This document shows, in pieces, positions 35,001-43,600 of a DNA stretch of 64,000 bases. Within the stretch, counting starts at the first letter, position 1, and each line of letters starts with the position of its first letter. Both the position numbers and the translations under genes were made by a program. Under the pieces are notes generated by a model. It searched no databases and was not told where the DNA came from. It saw only the letters and a list, made by a program, of their open reading frames with translations. Location: the NCBI GenBank assembly GCA_029962745.1, contig CM057153.1, positions 37,429,662-37,493,661 on the forward strand, read 5' to 3'. The DNA is from Echinometra lucunter (Eukaryota; Echinodermata; Echinoidea; Camarodonta; Echinometridae).

Positions 35001-36980
35001 AGGATATAAAAAATGGACTTCTCGTAAGTGAATCTGATGCTCTTAGTCTTGGCAGCTGGAGTGCCAAGTCAAGTGAATTTGGGCTCAAGAATACTTTCTT
35101 GTTTGGGAATGGAGACTTTGGAAATGTTGGTACACCAACCAGCAGGAGTCTTGGTCGAGGAAGCATAGGGAGAGGGAGTCTAGCACCCTCAGTGTCCTCC
35201 AACCCTGAAGATACCACAGAAGGAGGAAGAACAGCTGAGGAGGAGGAGGATCCCAAGAAGTATGATGTTCCTCTAGTGTCCACAGAGATGATGGAGGACT
35301 TTGAAGCTGAAGATCTTTGTGATGAAGATGGGATGAGTAGTGACCGAGAAAAGGAGGCGCAACTCACAGAAAAGGTGCGCAAAAAATTGAAAATTCATCA
35401 ACAACAATCTTTGTCTTTGAAGTAAATAATCTATCCTGCGTCTCCTACACAAGTGAAATGTTTTAATTGAAAATCAGAGGAAGAAAAAGATGCAAGGTGT
35501 CGGTTTTCAAAGATTTTTGTGTAATAATTCTTTACGATTAGGGTATCAAAATCTCATGCTAGTAAAAGCTTGTGGAGTGACAGGTTAATCTTTGCCTTTG
35601 AATAAAATCCTTGAATCGAATTCTAATTTTGCAAGGGTGGATCGTTTTACTTTTCCACTATATTACCAACAATTGGTATATTATTGATGTTAAGCCCATT
35701 TTCCTTAAGATTTTCTAATATGTTTTAAGTGGCAATGACTAAATGATTTCTTTTCTTGCTCTTCAAGTTTGATCATACTAAGTGCTTTTTATTATGTATG
35801 TTCATCAGTGTAATTATTCTGTATTGCTTCTCTCTTTGAAATCACTAGGAACGAGCCAACCTTCTGGATTCTCTCTTTGAGAGTGATGATAGTGATGGTG
35901 GTCTGGATGGTTTCTTAGAGGAATCCAGTGAGTCTCTTCTAGACAGCCATCCTGATGAGAAAGAGTTCATGAAGCTTCTTGGTGACAAAGGTAAGAGAAG
36001 ATAAACCTGAACCTTCACATGTTAAATGCTGCAGTATGAGAATTGATCATTGTGTTTCAACAGAACTCGAAGCTTCTGAATGAATTTGAAATTGCCTGTT
36101 AGGTGTATATCCCTAATCTGTTCAAGAGGTACAGGCCATGGATAAGTAAAACTGCTGTTGAACATGCAACTATTCTGTATATGTATATATATATTTATAC
36201 AGGGGCATTTAAATCATAACCTTTTTATCATTTACTTACATATCAGTCAGGGTCTGAGTCATTGAAAATCATCTGAATGTTCCAATGTGTAAGTGTGATT
36301 TGTCATAATTTGACTGAACTATCTTTTATTGGTGAGTATACATGTAGTAGTAACAACTGCATTTTGTGTTTCTTTTTCTTTCAGGGATGAAGAGACAAGT
36401 TGTGCGTCAATCTGTCTACTGCCGTGTGTCCCTCATACAAATGGATGTCTTCTCTCTCTACAATCGATTTGATGATCCAGAGAAGGAGGCTCTTGCATGT
36501 TTCGACTTCCTGGAAGAAATGTACATGAATAACGGTGGTGAGGCCCACTTCACTGATGACCACCCTCTTTCTGTGATCAGTCCTGGTGTCAGGAGTGGGA
36601 TGAATGATAGTTTTGGTGACAGCAGTGGGATAGTGGATCAGTTTGGTAGCAAGGGTACCATTAAGGAGTGTTTTGATGCCAGCCTAATGCAGGCTGGTGA
36701 CACTACTAGTAGTCTATTTGGAGATGATCCTTCAGAGGGAACCTTGGTTGGTGAGTCATTCACCTCCAAGGGTTCCATCGGTGGTGGTTTGGGTGATGAA
36801 CCAAGCAATGGAGATTTCAGCGAGCACTTCGAGGGAGAGAGTTTCAGCAGCTGTCACAGCAACAAGGTCTTCGATGGCTGTTATGCCATCGGCGACTTCA
36901 GTGATCACCTTGGCAACAGGAGCAATCTCTGCTCCAGTATGTCCTCCTCATCAACAGCTAGCTTGTCTTCCCATGAATAA
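5176..36980 (+). CDS. NCKAP5: NCKAP5-like protein, nine 3' coding exons (5' end outside window)
   Basis: Exons 5176-5214, 16480-16602, 17388-17645, 19500-22153, 32290-32431, 32999-33139, 33440-35374, 35849-35990 and 36385-36980 join into one open frame of 2,009 residues plus TAA. All introns have AG/GT borders and matching phases, and the summed length is exactly 6,030 nt. The first 54 residues form a coiled coil with the family signature VANQVVQALL..DLRDECLKL. The rest is Ser/Lys-rich and disordered, with a Q/H-rich stretch (about 169-188), an SH3 ligand PPKPSR (1284-1289), three S/T-x-I-P motifs (1293, 1309, 1441) and an acidic C-terminal part. NCKAP5L (Cep169) in vertebrates binds EB1 through SxIP and tracks microtubule plus ends; NCKAP5 was named for binding Nck SH3 domains. 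Those roles are inferred here by family. Human NCKAP5 is of similar size (about 1,900 residues). Earlier exons must lie left of the window. Paralogue assignment (NCKAP5 versus NCKAP5L) cannot be made. Confidence 0.82.
5411..5694. repeat. (CAT)n trinucleotide microsatellite
   Basis: About 280 bp of CAT/ATC triplets with regular CAC interruptions, about 200 bp 3' of the microexon, within the intron. Long Ile- or Met-only open frames here are repeat artefacts. Confidence 0.95.
8373..8527. mobile_element. 155-bp foldback MITE (GGGTGTTTCATAAAG ends)
   Basis: Left arm GGGTGTTTCATAAAGCTG and its inverse at the right end pair over about 38 bp including TTCGTAAGTTACGCACGACT, with one mismatch or so. 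TA lies directly outside both ends (8371-8372, 8528-8529), consistent with a TA target duplication. No coding capacity. Confidence 0.78.
11444..11736. mobile_element. TTAA-type MITE, family B (degenerate copy)
   Basis: Right end reads GGCACAATAAGAGTTAA; the left end CTTACTCTTCTGGTGCC is an imperfect inverse. The inner sequence next to the right end (GTGCCGATAGCACAT in inverse) resembles the left end of the element at 23986 (GTGCCGATGGCACAT), so they appear to be one family. Confidence 0.5.
13373..13466. repeat. 23-bp tandem repeat, four units
   Basis: The unit GGGTGTTATAACTATTGTAAGAA is repeated about four times with one or two substitutions in the first units. A simple minisatellite; units are contiguous, with no spacers. 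Confidence 0.9.
16480..16602 (+). CDS. NCKAP5: NCKAP5-like exon 2 visible (coiled coil)
   Basis: 123 nt, phase 0 at both ends, between tttttattag and gtgagaat. It encodes 41 residues beginning DLRDECLKLHGRVRDLEVQN, the second half of the conserved coiled coil: hydrophobic heptad positions L, L, V, L, V, L, L alternate with charged residues. It ends in a Pro/Ser stretch (PIPSPSQ), where the disordered region starts. Confidence 0.88.
16603..17387. other. 785-bp intron with (TCC/TTC) tract
   Basis: A pyrimidine microsatellite at 16619-16690 directly follows the donor site. A short TTAACCC...GGGTTAA bracket lies at 16840-16920, too poorly matched inside to call an element. Nothing else. Confidence 0.7.
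17388..17645 (+). CDS. NCKAP5: NCKAP5-like exon 3 visible (Ser/Pro-rich)
   Basis: 258 nt, phase 0 at both ends, between cctctgcag and gtacacct. It encodes 86 residues, starting SSSHQQYGSYSSTSPG and ending LSPRLLQGQAGKQ. Composition is Ser/Pro/Thr-rich and probably disordered. The string LSPRLLQ recurs in the large exon at 33440 (KLSPRLLQRLRASG, around 34764), suggesting a repeated short linear motif. No known domain is visible. Confidence 0.8.
17934..18428 (-). mobile_element. TTAA-flanked MITE family A, copy 2
   Basis: 495 bp, inverse orientation to the copy at 5, with the same TTAAAGGCATTGGCTAAC termini and TTAA flanks. Aligns along its whole length with copies 1 and 3 with scattered substitutions. 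Intronic. Confidence 0.87.
18587..18645. repeat. (CA)n microsatellite
   Basis: About 29 uninterrupted CA dinucleotides inside an intron. Confidence 0.97.
19500..22153 (+). CDS. NCKAP5: NCKAP5-like exon 4 visible (large disordered exon)
   Basis: A 2,654-nt exon between tctttgcag and gtaagtac, starting in phase 0 (LDHSGSPVK) and leaving two bases (AC) that the next exon completes to Thr. It encodes 884 full codons. Near the start is a Gln/His-rich run (about 19584-19640). Around 20091-20168 is a short predicted helix, FHYAQSLLKELQEI. The remainder is Ser/Lys/Glu-rich with no recognised domain. It contains an exact 38-bp tandem duplication (20439-20514), described separately. Open frames on the opposite strand inside this exon are shadows. 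Confidence 0.88.
20439..20514 (+). repeat. Exact 38-bp tandem duplication inside coding exon
   Basis: The block from TGGAGACCAGAG to TTCCGGACAG occurs twice in a row, identical. As 38 is not a multiple of three, the two copies are read in different frames (WRPEYGGNRVPDS then GDQSMVGTGFRTG). With a single copy the frame would reach a TGA after RDLSIPS. Confidence 0.95.
22992..23096. repeat. (CT)n microsatellite
   Basis: About 105 bp of CT dinucleotides with a few CA or CCT interruptions, intronic. Confidence 0.93.
23986..24473. mobile_element. TTAA-type MITE, family B
   Basis: Left end CTCTTACAGTGCC and the inverse of the right end CTCTTACGGTGCC differ at one of 13 positions. The right flank is TTAA (24470-24473); the left is TCAA, a one-base decay of TTAA. 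About 488 bp, no coding capacity. Related to the element at 11444. Confidence 0.65.
26523..27018 (-). mobile_element. TTAA-flanked MITE family A, copy 3
   Basis: 496 bp, same orientation as copy 2, with intact TTAAAGGCATTGGCTAAC terminal repeats and TTAA flanks. Intronic. Confidence 0.87.
28394..28811. mobile_element. TTAA-flanked MITE, family C (piggyBac-like ends)
   Basis: TTAA on both sides, with perfect 14-bp terminal repeats CCCATTCGTGACAG / CTGTCACGAATGGG. TTAA followed by CCC is the usual arrangement of piggyBac ends. No transposase frame; 410 bp between the target sites. Assignment to piggyBac is inference. Confidence 0.8.
29366..29645. repeat. CT-rich low-complexity / minisatellite tract
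   Basis: Runs of TCTCTCCTCTTTC-type units, almost pure pyrimidine on the + strand. Ser/Leu and Arg/Glu open frames on the two strands are repeat artefacts. Confidence 0.9.
31081..31208. mobile_element. Possible degenerate foldback element
   Basis: Ends CTGGAGCCTGTTTCT and, in inverse, CAGGGGTCTGTTTCT share about 12 of 16 positions and resemble the ends of the other foldback elements (8373, 44718, 57099). Interior repeats around CATAAGT/GTTATGAG also pair. No target duplication seen. Confidence 0.35.
32018..32068. repeat. C18/A33 homopolymer block
   Basis: A run of C directly followed by a run of A, in the intron 220 bp upstream of the exon at 32290. Likely error-prone in assembly. Confidence 0.9.
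32290..32431 (+). CDS. NCKAP5: NCKAP5-like exon 5 visible
   Basis: 142 nt between tctttgtag and gtaagatc. Its first base completes the split Thr codon, then 47 codons follow: SQSIEERASVQSMSTESLQS and a Ser-rich tail ending STPL. It ends in phase 0. The phase match across a 10.1-kb intron supports it as the true next exon, though a small in-phase exon inside that intron cannot be excluded. Confidence 0.84.
32432..32998. other. 567-bp intron with decayed repeats of the preceding exon
   Basis: No element. Segments such as tcaagcaagaacagcttta (about 32529) and caacaagcaagaaaagctgta (about 32709) resemble the exon end (caccaagcaagaacagctct, 32386), as does gtaagatcattttc (32431, 32573). This suggests partial duplication of exon-end sequence into the intron. 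Confidence 0.5.
32999..33139 (+). CDS. NCKAP5: NCKAP5-like exon 6 visible (acidic cluster)
   Basis: 141 nt, phase 0 at both ends, between gtttccag and gtaagttt. It encodes 47 residues: GNLLSSDSESEEEESVNFVD, then a conserved-looking aromatic/proline segment (MWKSRSTPPIKLPDWDPN) and a basic end (IEEHRKR). The SDSESEEEE run is a typical acidophilic-kinase (CK2-type) target, by inference only. Confidence 0.86.
33140..33439. other. 300-bp intron
   Basis: AT-rich, nothing notable; ends in a pyrimidine tract and the atag acceptor before 33440. Confidence 0.75.
33440..35374 (+). CDS. NCKAP5: NCKAP5-like exon 7 visible (basic region with SxIP motifs)
   Basis: 1,935 nt (645 codons), phase 0 at both ends. 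The acceptor is atcctcatag. The donor is AAG|gtgcgc, weak but the only one that keeps frame with the exon at 35849. It encodes VRESLDRTESASSASSEQWI, then a long Ser/Lys-rich basic region. Visible motifs: the PxxPxR SH3 ligand PPKPSR (33932-33949), TRIP (33959-33970), TNIP (34007-34018) and SKIP (34403-34414), all in basic surroundings as EB1-binding S/T-x-I-P motifs require. The C-terminal third becomes acidic (EEEEDPKKYDVPLVSTEMM). Reading through the donor gives an alternative end at 35425. Confidence 0.88.
35375..35425 (+). CDS. Possible alternative C-terminus by read-through of exon 7 donor
   Basis: If the weak gtgcgc donor is not used, the frame continues for 16 codons (VRKKLKIHQQQSLSLK) to TAA at 35423-35425. 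An AATAAA at 35601-35606 follows 176 bp later. This would produce a form lacking the last 245 residues. A second, stronger-looking donor (gtaaat at 35422) overlaps the stop but is out of phase with the next exon. Confidence 0.35.
   Translation: MRKKLKIHQQQSLSLK
35601..35606 (+). promoter_or_regulatory. Candidate intronic polyadenylation signal (AATAAA)
   Basis: A canonical AATAAA lies in the 474-bp intron between the exons ending at 35374 and starting at 35849, downstream of the in-frame read-through stop. It could support the shortened isoform. AATAAA is common in AT-rich DNA, so this is only a candidate. Confidence 0.25.
35849..35990 (+). CDS. NCKAP5: NCKAP5-like exon 8 visible (acidic)
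   Basis: 142 nt between aatcactag and gtaagaga. It starts in phase 0 (ERANLLDSLFESDDSDGGLD) and leaves one base (G). The other two frames hit stops early, which fixes the phase and hence the preceding donor. The segment is acidic and Leu-rich and joins the previous exon to make a continuous charged helix (EREKEAQLTEK/ERANLLDSL). Confidence 0.87.
35991..36384. other. 394-bp intron
   Basis: Only a short (AT)n run near 36180. Nothing else seen. Confidence 0.75.
36385..36980 (+). CDS. NCKAP5: NCKAP5-like terminal coding exon 9
   Basis: Acceptor tctttcag, then GG completes a Gly codon. The frame runs GMKRQVVRQSVYCRVSLIQM and continues for 197 residues to TAA at 36978-36980. The first ~50 residues (to FDFLEEMYMNN) look ordered and amphipathic. 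The rest is a Gly/Ser/Asp/Phe-rich tail with loosely repeated units such as FGSKGTI and FTSKGSI, and GDFSEHF and GDFSDHL. It ends in a Ser-rich run (MSSSSTASLSSHE). No named domain recognised. Confidence 0.86.
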
Positions 36981-37989
36981 TCCGAGATCATTTTTGCATT
37001 TCATACCATTTTTATTCCCAAACTTGCTTGCCCCTATGTTGAGCCTCCATTTTTATATGCCATTTGTAACTTTGATAATCTTCCCACACCTGTCAATGTG
37101 TTAAACCTTTGCCGTTTGTGAAGTTCTTTTTATACCTTTTTGTAATGTAGCCAAATATTAATATCAGTGAAATATTTGGTTGTGATGTCAACATAATCAA
37201 AACTCTTCAAACTTCTCTTTTATTAAAAGTATTTTCACTGTCATAAAGTGTTTTCATATTAGGTAGCTTTGCACCCAAACATTTTGCCAAGCTGCCTTAC
37301 CTGTTATATTTTCTGACCAAATTTTTTTCATAGGATCCGTGATTAGAAGCCCCGTGGAATACACGGTCATAATGTAAAGGCAATTCATGAAAAATTATTT
37401 TGATATGTAGTACTTAAGGGGAAAAAAGTAAGGATAAGATTTTTTTCCCCATTACTAATTTGTGCAATTCATGAAGATATGAACAAACCAGAATATCATT
37501 AAACATTTGAATTTCAAATTCAGTGACACTACCATCAGTTTCTCTTTAAATGGTTGTAAGGATTCATTTAAACTCTAGTTAAGTTATGGTTCTCAAAGCC
37601 TTCTGCAAGAATTTCTAGATGAAATCAGTTGAACATCACTGTACTATTAGCTGTTTAGTAACTTCAAGTTTGATAGGAACTTGAGCCTGATCCTTCAAAT
37701 GTGACATTTTTGTCCTTCCGTGACATTGATCATTTTATGGATTCTAGTTTAAATAGACAGTCAGGACAACCAAATTTTTATTAAATATCTATTCCTTCAG
37801 TGATGCCCTTCACAATGAAACCTAAAATAGCTGAACACATCTTGTTACATATATTTTACAGGCCTTCAAACTTTTGAAATTTGTCAAATGTCCGTCCGTG
37901 GCAAACTGATCAGGCTCACTAATAGATGAAATCATTTATAGGTAGTGATTTGCTGTTAAACTTAAGTATTGGCTGCATAAGTAGATTTA

Positions 37990-38335
37990 TACTGCTTTCA
38001 CACCAAGGTACGGTCACTGCGACCGGTCGCTGCGACCGATGAAATCATAATGTGAAAGCATTTCATCGGTCGCTGAGTACAGTTGGTGAGGTACTTCAGC
38101 GACCGATCGCGACCGATGCAAGCTAGATGTTAAAGCACATCGTACTCAGCGACCGATCGAAATGCAATGACCCCCATACATGCCTACGCACTATCTCTAC
38201 TTCCGCTTCCGGCTAGGTCAGATATACAGCGACCGATCGCTCTGGGCCTGACCAAATTTTGACGGAGGTGTGAATGCACGTCCGATCGGTCGCTGGGTAC
38301 GGTCGCAGCGACCGTACTTTGATGTGAAAGCAGTA
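37990..38335. mobile_element. 346-bp MITE with TTA target duplication (PIF/Harbinger-like)
   Basis: Terminal repeats TACTGCTTTCACACCAAGGT and, in inverse, TACTGCTTTCACATCAAAGT pair through GTACGGTC and on into CGCAGCGACC. TTA lies directly outside both ends (37987-37989, 38336-38338). A 3-bp TWA duplication is typical of PIF/Harbinger. The interior is built from repeated CAGCGACCGATCG blocks. It may sit in the gene's 3' UTR. Confidence 0.8.
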
Positions 38336-40734
38336 TTAGAGTTGGCTTCATAAGTCCTCACCTCTTGCTTAGTACTATCATTCTTTAAAAGATGCGAATA
38401 CAGACATCATGTAACTTGAACCACAGTTGCCATGTTCATCTGACAGGCTAAAACAAGCAGTCATCTAATCATAAAATCATTTTTCTTTATGTAAGTGACA
38501 ACTACCTCATGGAATATTTCAAAGTGCCGCTCTCATAAACACAGAGTACAGTCTTGCAGAAATCTTAGCATCTGACTTTCATGCTGAACTTGTAGACCAT
38601 TGATATCGCTGATTCTGATGTAATTTTTGTTATTTGTAGGGACACCCTTGGAGTGCAGTCAAGAAAGATCTCAACATTTTACAATTAATGTTATGTTTTT
38701 GTTGTTAATATGTTTACTTTGACTCTTTGAGGCAAATATGTGTTTTAGGAGTAGTGCAATATCTGTGTAGCATTTAATGATGTAATCGAGTGCTAATGAG
38801 TTAATTTTTAACTCATGATGTTTAATCTCATTGTGTTTGTAATCACTTTGTTTGTCAAAGTTTCAATAATGTACTTTTATTATTGTGCCTCTGTTTATTT
38901 CAGGTATCTCTTAAAGGGTGGTTGCAGAGATAAAGATGAAGGACAAAGATTGCCATAAAATTGACTTCAATTCTAAATTAATTGCCAGATATCAACTTTT
39001 AAAACACAGAGCAATGATATCTCAAGGATTGTAGGTATTTCAAGCCTGTATGGAATAGGAGGAGAATGTTTAATACTACAGATCCTTCATTTTGGCTTTA
39101 TACTTGATTTGTCAGCCTATGGAATTGAATCAATGTGAAAAAAATCCAAAGGAGTTTCATCTCCTTTCACCTAATAAAAGCAATTTCAAACTTTTTCATT
39201 CTTTAATTAATTTTTTCCACAATTTGATTTGCTTGTTGGTTATTTAGAGGTGACTAGGCACAAGTGATGGTATGTTTAGGTATAATTAATGAAAGATTAT
39301 CCTTAATCTGTGACCTTATACCATCTATGTTTGACAAATGGGAATGGCAAGTCTCTGCAACCCTCTCTGAAATTGGTTTCTATGCATTGATTGGTAATCA
39401 TCACTTTTATTTCATTTCTCAAGCTAGTTCATACAGACTTACTCAGGAACATTCTACTGCATGACTTGTGCCATCATGAAATGGTGTTTTTTATTTAGTT
39501 TTTGGTATTGACTTCAAACCACAGTATTATTATTTTTTAAAATTTATTTATGGGGGATGGGTCATTTATAGTCATTTTTTCTGACATTGCCCTGAAAGAA
39601 TTTTGATGAAATAGGTTTGACAGCATTTACATTGCCTTCTCCATGTTGGGATTTGTTATTGCGTGGTGCTAAATTTTGCATTTCAAACAAATTAAAACAT
39701 ACAAGTTCAGTGATTAGTTTCATATTGGACCTTGTGAGCAATATATGGATTTTGGGAGCTAATTCTAAATAGTTTTTGCTCACATACTGAGGTATAGATT
39801 ATAAGAGGTGAATAAATGCACATGGCTGTGAGAACTGACATGTTCAGAAGTGAAATTTATTGTTTTGTGGTTTAAGCAACCAGTTTGAAATTCACAAAAT
39901 TGTTTTGCTTGTTTTGGAGGGAGGAGGAAAGAGGGATCGGAAGAAAAATATGTATGTTGATTTATTTGCTATGAATTATGATGAAAATATGGACAAATTT
40001 TAAATACCGCTAGGATATTAGCATATAATGCAATCTCTTAAGTATTCATGATTAGAAAATTGTATCTAAATTAAGACCATTTTGAGAGAATATAAAAAGA
40101 TTAAACACATGGTTTCATTGTATAGAAAGAAATAAGTTGTAAAAATAGATGATATATGTGAATTAGCATGTGTATGTATTCATATTTATGTACATTAGAT
40201 GAAATATTCATTAGTACCACCAGTTAGTGGGAATTATATTTTCCTTAAATAAAAGAAACTTAAAATTGAAATCATGAATCTTATGAATTAAGGCACTCTG
40301 AAAAAGGTGTGTAGCTTGCTCAGCAAAATCTGAGATTTTGCAGTGATTAGAATCACCATTTGTTTCACTTTTTTTTTTGCAAGTCCTCTTTGATTTTGTG
40401 ATTTTCTTCTCCTGTCTGAAATAATATGAATGATTCAATCTGTTCTTAATTTGATAATTTTCATTGCAATGGTTCAATTTTTTGATAAGTTAAGCACTGT
40501 TTTTAAAGACCTCATTTTATGCTTATTTGTGTTGTGAGCTTTTGTTGTAAATTCAGCATTTGTTTTTGTAATTGTTGAAATCATGTGGGGCCCAAGATAT
40601 GGACCAATTTCACATAAAATATATCATGAAAACAAAGTCAGTTGTGTTAGTTGTGATCTATATTTCATGAAAAAATGGTGTATGTTAGCACTGAATTCCA
40701 CAGTGTTGAAATAATAAAATAATAAATAAAATTC

Positions 40735-41225
40735 ATGCGGATGATGATGATGAGAAAGACGATGATGATAAGGATAGTGATAATGGTAATGGGCAATGGT
40801 GATGGTAATGGTAGTGGCAGAGGTGGTGTTGGTGGCAATGGCGACGGTGACGGTGGCGGTGGCGGTGGCGGTGGCGGTGGCGGTGGGGGTGGCGGTGGCG
40901 GTGGCGGTGGCGGTGGCGGTGGCGGTGGCGGTGGCGGTGGCGATGGTGATGGCGGTGGTGATGTTGACGCTGATGGTGACGGTGGTGGTGATGTTGATGC
41001 TGATGGTGATGGTGATGTTGACGGTGGTGGTGATGTTGATGATGCTGATGGTGGTGGTGATGTTGACGGTGGTGGTGATGTTGATGCTGATGGTGACGGT
41101 GATGGTGACTATGCTGATGATGCTGCTGCTGCTGCTGCTGATGATGGTGATAGTGATAGTGATAGTGATGATGTAAAAGAAGATAATGGTGATAATGATG
41201 ATAGTGATAAAGAAGATGATAGCAG
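40735..41225. repeat. (GGTGGC)n / (GATGGT)n compound microsatellite
   Basis: Purine-rich low-complexity tract: pure GGTGGC hexamers around 40851-40940, flanked by GAT/GGT mixtures and a short GCT run near 41121. The 165-codon Gly/Asp frame across it is a repeat by-product. Confidence 0.93.
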
Positions 41226-41245
41226 ACAGTGATTTCTAGGGTCTA

Positions 41246-41754
41246 GTGCAACAAAGGTCTACCTGCATTTTTTGGCAATTTGGATAAATCCTGAAATAAA
41301 GATGTGTTGCACTGACACAATGCAGTTTTAAGGAGATAGCCATATCCATTTTGGGTGATACCCAACTGTAACAAAGTTTACTGTAGAAACCATTGTTACC
41401 AATGGGTTCCTGGTCTCTTCTAGATCATTTTAATTTTGAAATCTCATTGAAATGATAAATACAGATAGCCCTTTGTTGCACTGGGGTCCGCCCACTTGAC
41501 CGAAGGCCCGCAAGGCCGACTTTTCTCGTATCGTATCGCTATCGGTATATCAAATATTTATGTCTCCTTTAGCATGTTTAGTCCTCATTTCCAGATGTCA
41601 CACACCTTCAATGAAAAACTTTCCGCTACCCTATATTACTTGTTAAACTTCCTTCTGGCCCCACAGGAATTGGTCAGAGCGGTGTACATGAAGATTACAA
41701 TTTGCTATTTTCGGTCTCGCAGACCTTCGGTGAAGTGGGCTGTCACCGTTGCAC
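41246..41754. mobile_element. Composite inverted-repeat element with TA borders
   Basis: Ends GTGCAAC / GTTGCAC are flanked by TA (41244-41245, 41755-41756). Internally CTTTGTTGCACT (41471) inverts AGTGCAACAAAG (41246). A second strong inverted pair, CCCACTTGACCGAAGG (about 41491) and CCTTCGGTGAAGTGGG (about 41724), brackets the right half. It may be one element or two nested elements. Confidence 0.55.
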
Positions 41755-43278
41755 TAAACCCTCGATTTGCAAGATTTTGGTGATGCTGATAACCTTGATG
41801 ATTGTGGTGTTAATTAAGTTGATGCTAGTACGCGGTGAGTAGGAAGATTTTGATGAATGGGACAGATGGTGCTGCCTGTAATTATGTTACATGATGGAAT
41901 AAACAATGATTTTGATTAAAAAAAAAAAAAGTAGGAATGTACAGAAAACAAATAATGGGGAAAATGGTACAAATTCAGACTGCAAAATAAAAGAAATAAA
42001 TTGATTTCAGTGATGAAAAGAAGGATAACGGCGGGTATTTACATGAGGATAAAGATTTGCAGACTGTATTATTGATCAGGATGAGTAACAATGTAATGGT
42101 CATAAGGACGATTGTGAATCGTTTAGAAAGGTGAAACAAATGGGAATTTTTAAAAAGTATGATTAATGTGAACTTGTGACTGAGATGAAGTGGATTATTT
42201 GAAGGAGAGGCAGAAAAAAAATAGCCATGGATGGGGTTGCCTGGCATAGCGTCATCATACAGAAGCCATCACGAGGAGTCCCTCCCGCGTGGAAGACATT
42301 AGTAAGTAAGTTGAAGGAGAAATATAATCTTGTTACAAATGATAACCATGGCAATGACAGCAGTGACGATGGGTATGATAAAGCGATTTTAAAATCACAA
42401 TAAAAACGCCACAGATGAAAATCGATTCTACATAACTAGGACCTCCTGCAGTTGAACTCCGTGGGTAAAGCTGCTGATCGAGTGAAAATCATGTAGTTAA
42501 TCAGGAATACCTATTAAAGTAGTGTTCTATAGCGCCACCTTCTGTTGAAATCTTCAAACACATGGAATGTACTTTGTCCTTCATGAATCAATCAATGCTG
42601 ATCCCTGATCTGGAAATTTACTGATTAATCACACCAAACGCATTTTGCTTTTGTTCTAAAAATATCTGTTATGAAATCAGAGACAATCGCTCTGAAGCAA
42701 TCGAAGTGTGACAAGAGGTTGTGGATGTTTGTGAGAGTAAATCGTGATTGTTTCTGCTTCACAAGTGAAATCTTTAGACAAAGCGTGTCTGCGTGTGTCG
42801 ATAATCACTAACGGTGTCACAGGTGGATATGCCCAGAATACTTTGACGAGGTTTCCATAACTAACCCCCCTCCCCTCCCCGCATAACATCAATAAACACC
42901 AATGAATAATGCTAGGAAGCACTAAAGCTGCCTAAGGTTTGATATATTATCCCTATATGGAATTACGAATCTTTCAAATGGATTCACATGGAATTAGAGT
43001 TTAACAGAATTATTTCAAAAGAAATTGGATTTCTTGAAAGCTTTGGAAACCAGGTCAAGGAAAGACGACGAATCCAAATTCAGTGCAACAATTTTCGGAT
43101 TATTCAATGGTAAATTGTTATTTTCATCCAACAGTGGTGTGTAACGCAAAAACTATCCCTTCGAGTCTTATTTAGCATGGTTTATTTAAGAAACTTGCCC
43201 TCCTGCATTTCCCAGTTATTTTCATCTCATTTTAAGTGCTGACTCCCCCCCCCCGTCTCATGCTCTCTCTCTCTCTCT

Positions 43279-43389
43279 TTCTTCTTCTTCTTCTTCTTCT
43301 TCTTCTTCTTCTTCTTCTTCTTCTTCTTCTTCTTCTTCTTCTTCTTCTTCTTCTTCTTCTTCTTCTTCTTCTTCTTCTTCTTCTTCTTC
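43279..43389. repeat. (CTT)n microsatellite
   Basis: About 37 uninterrupted CTT triplets; preceded by a short CT run. Confidence 0.97.
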
Positions 43390-43600
43390 ATTTATTCTGC
43401 ATGCAATGCGGTTCTCATTCTCCGTCTGTCATAACCATACAATCACAACCACAGTTACATATAGAACAAACAAAATGAAATAAGATATGTAGATAAAAAC
43501 ATATTATCTCATTACTTACAAACACAAATACTTAAAAGTAAAAAATACGAATGATGAAATACAAATAGAATAATGTAGTTAGTTACATTTGCAATGTAAA

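Larger units (their letters stand above)
36981..41243. other. 3' UTR and intergenic DNA after the NCKAP5-like gene
   Basis: The stop at 36978 is followed by AT-rich sequence with several AATAAA candidates (39173, 39811, 40244), none clearly decisive. An inverted-repeat element lies at 37990-38335 and a (GGTGGC/GATGGT)n tract at 40735-41225. No further gene supported. Confidence 0.6.

Noticed and set aside
40735..41232. 165-codon Gly/Asp-rich frame beginning with ATG
   Set aside because: Simple GGTGGC/GATGGT repeat; the complementary-phase frame is equally open with Val/Met/Leu, showing no coding constraint.
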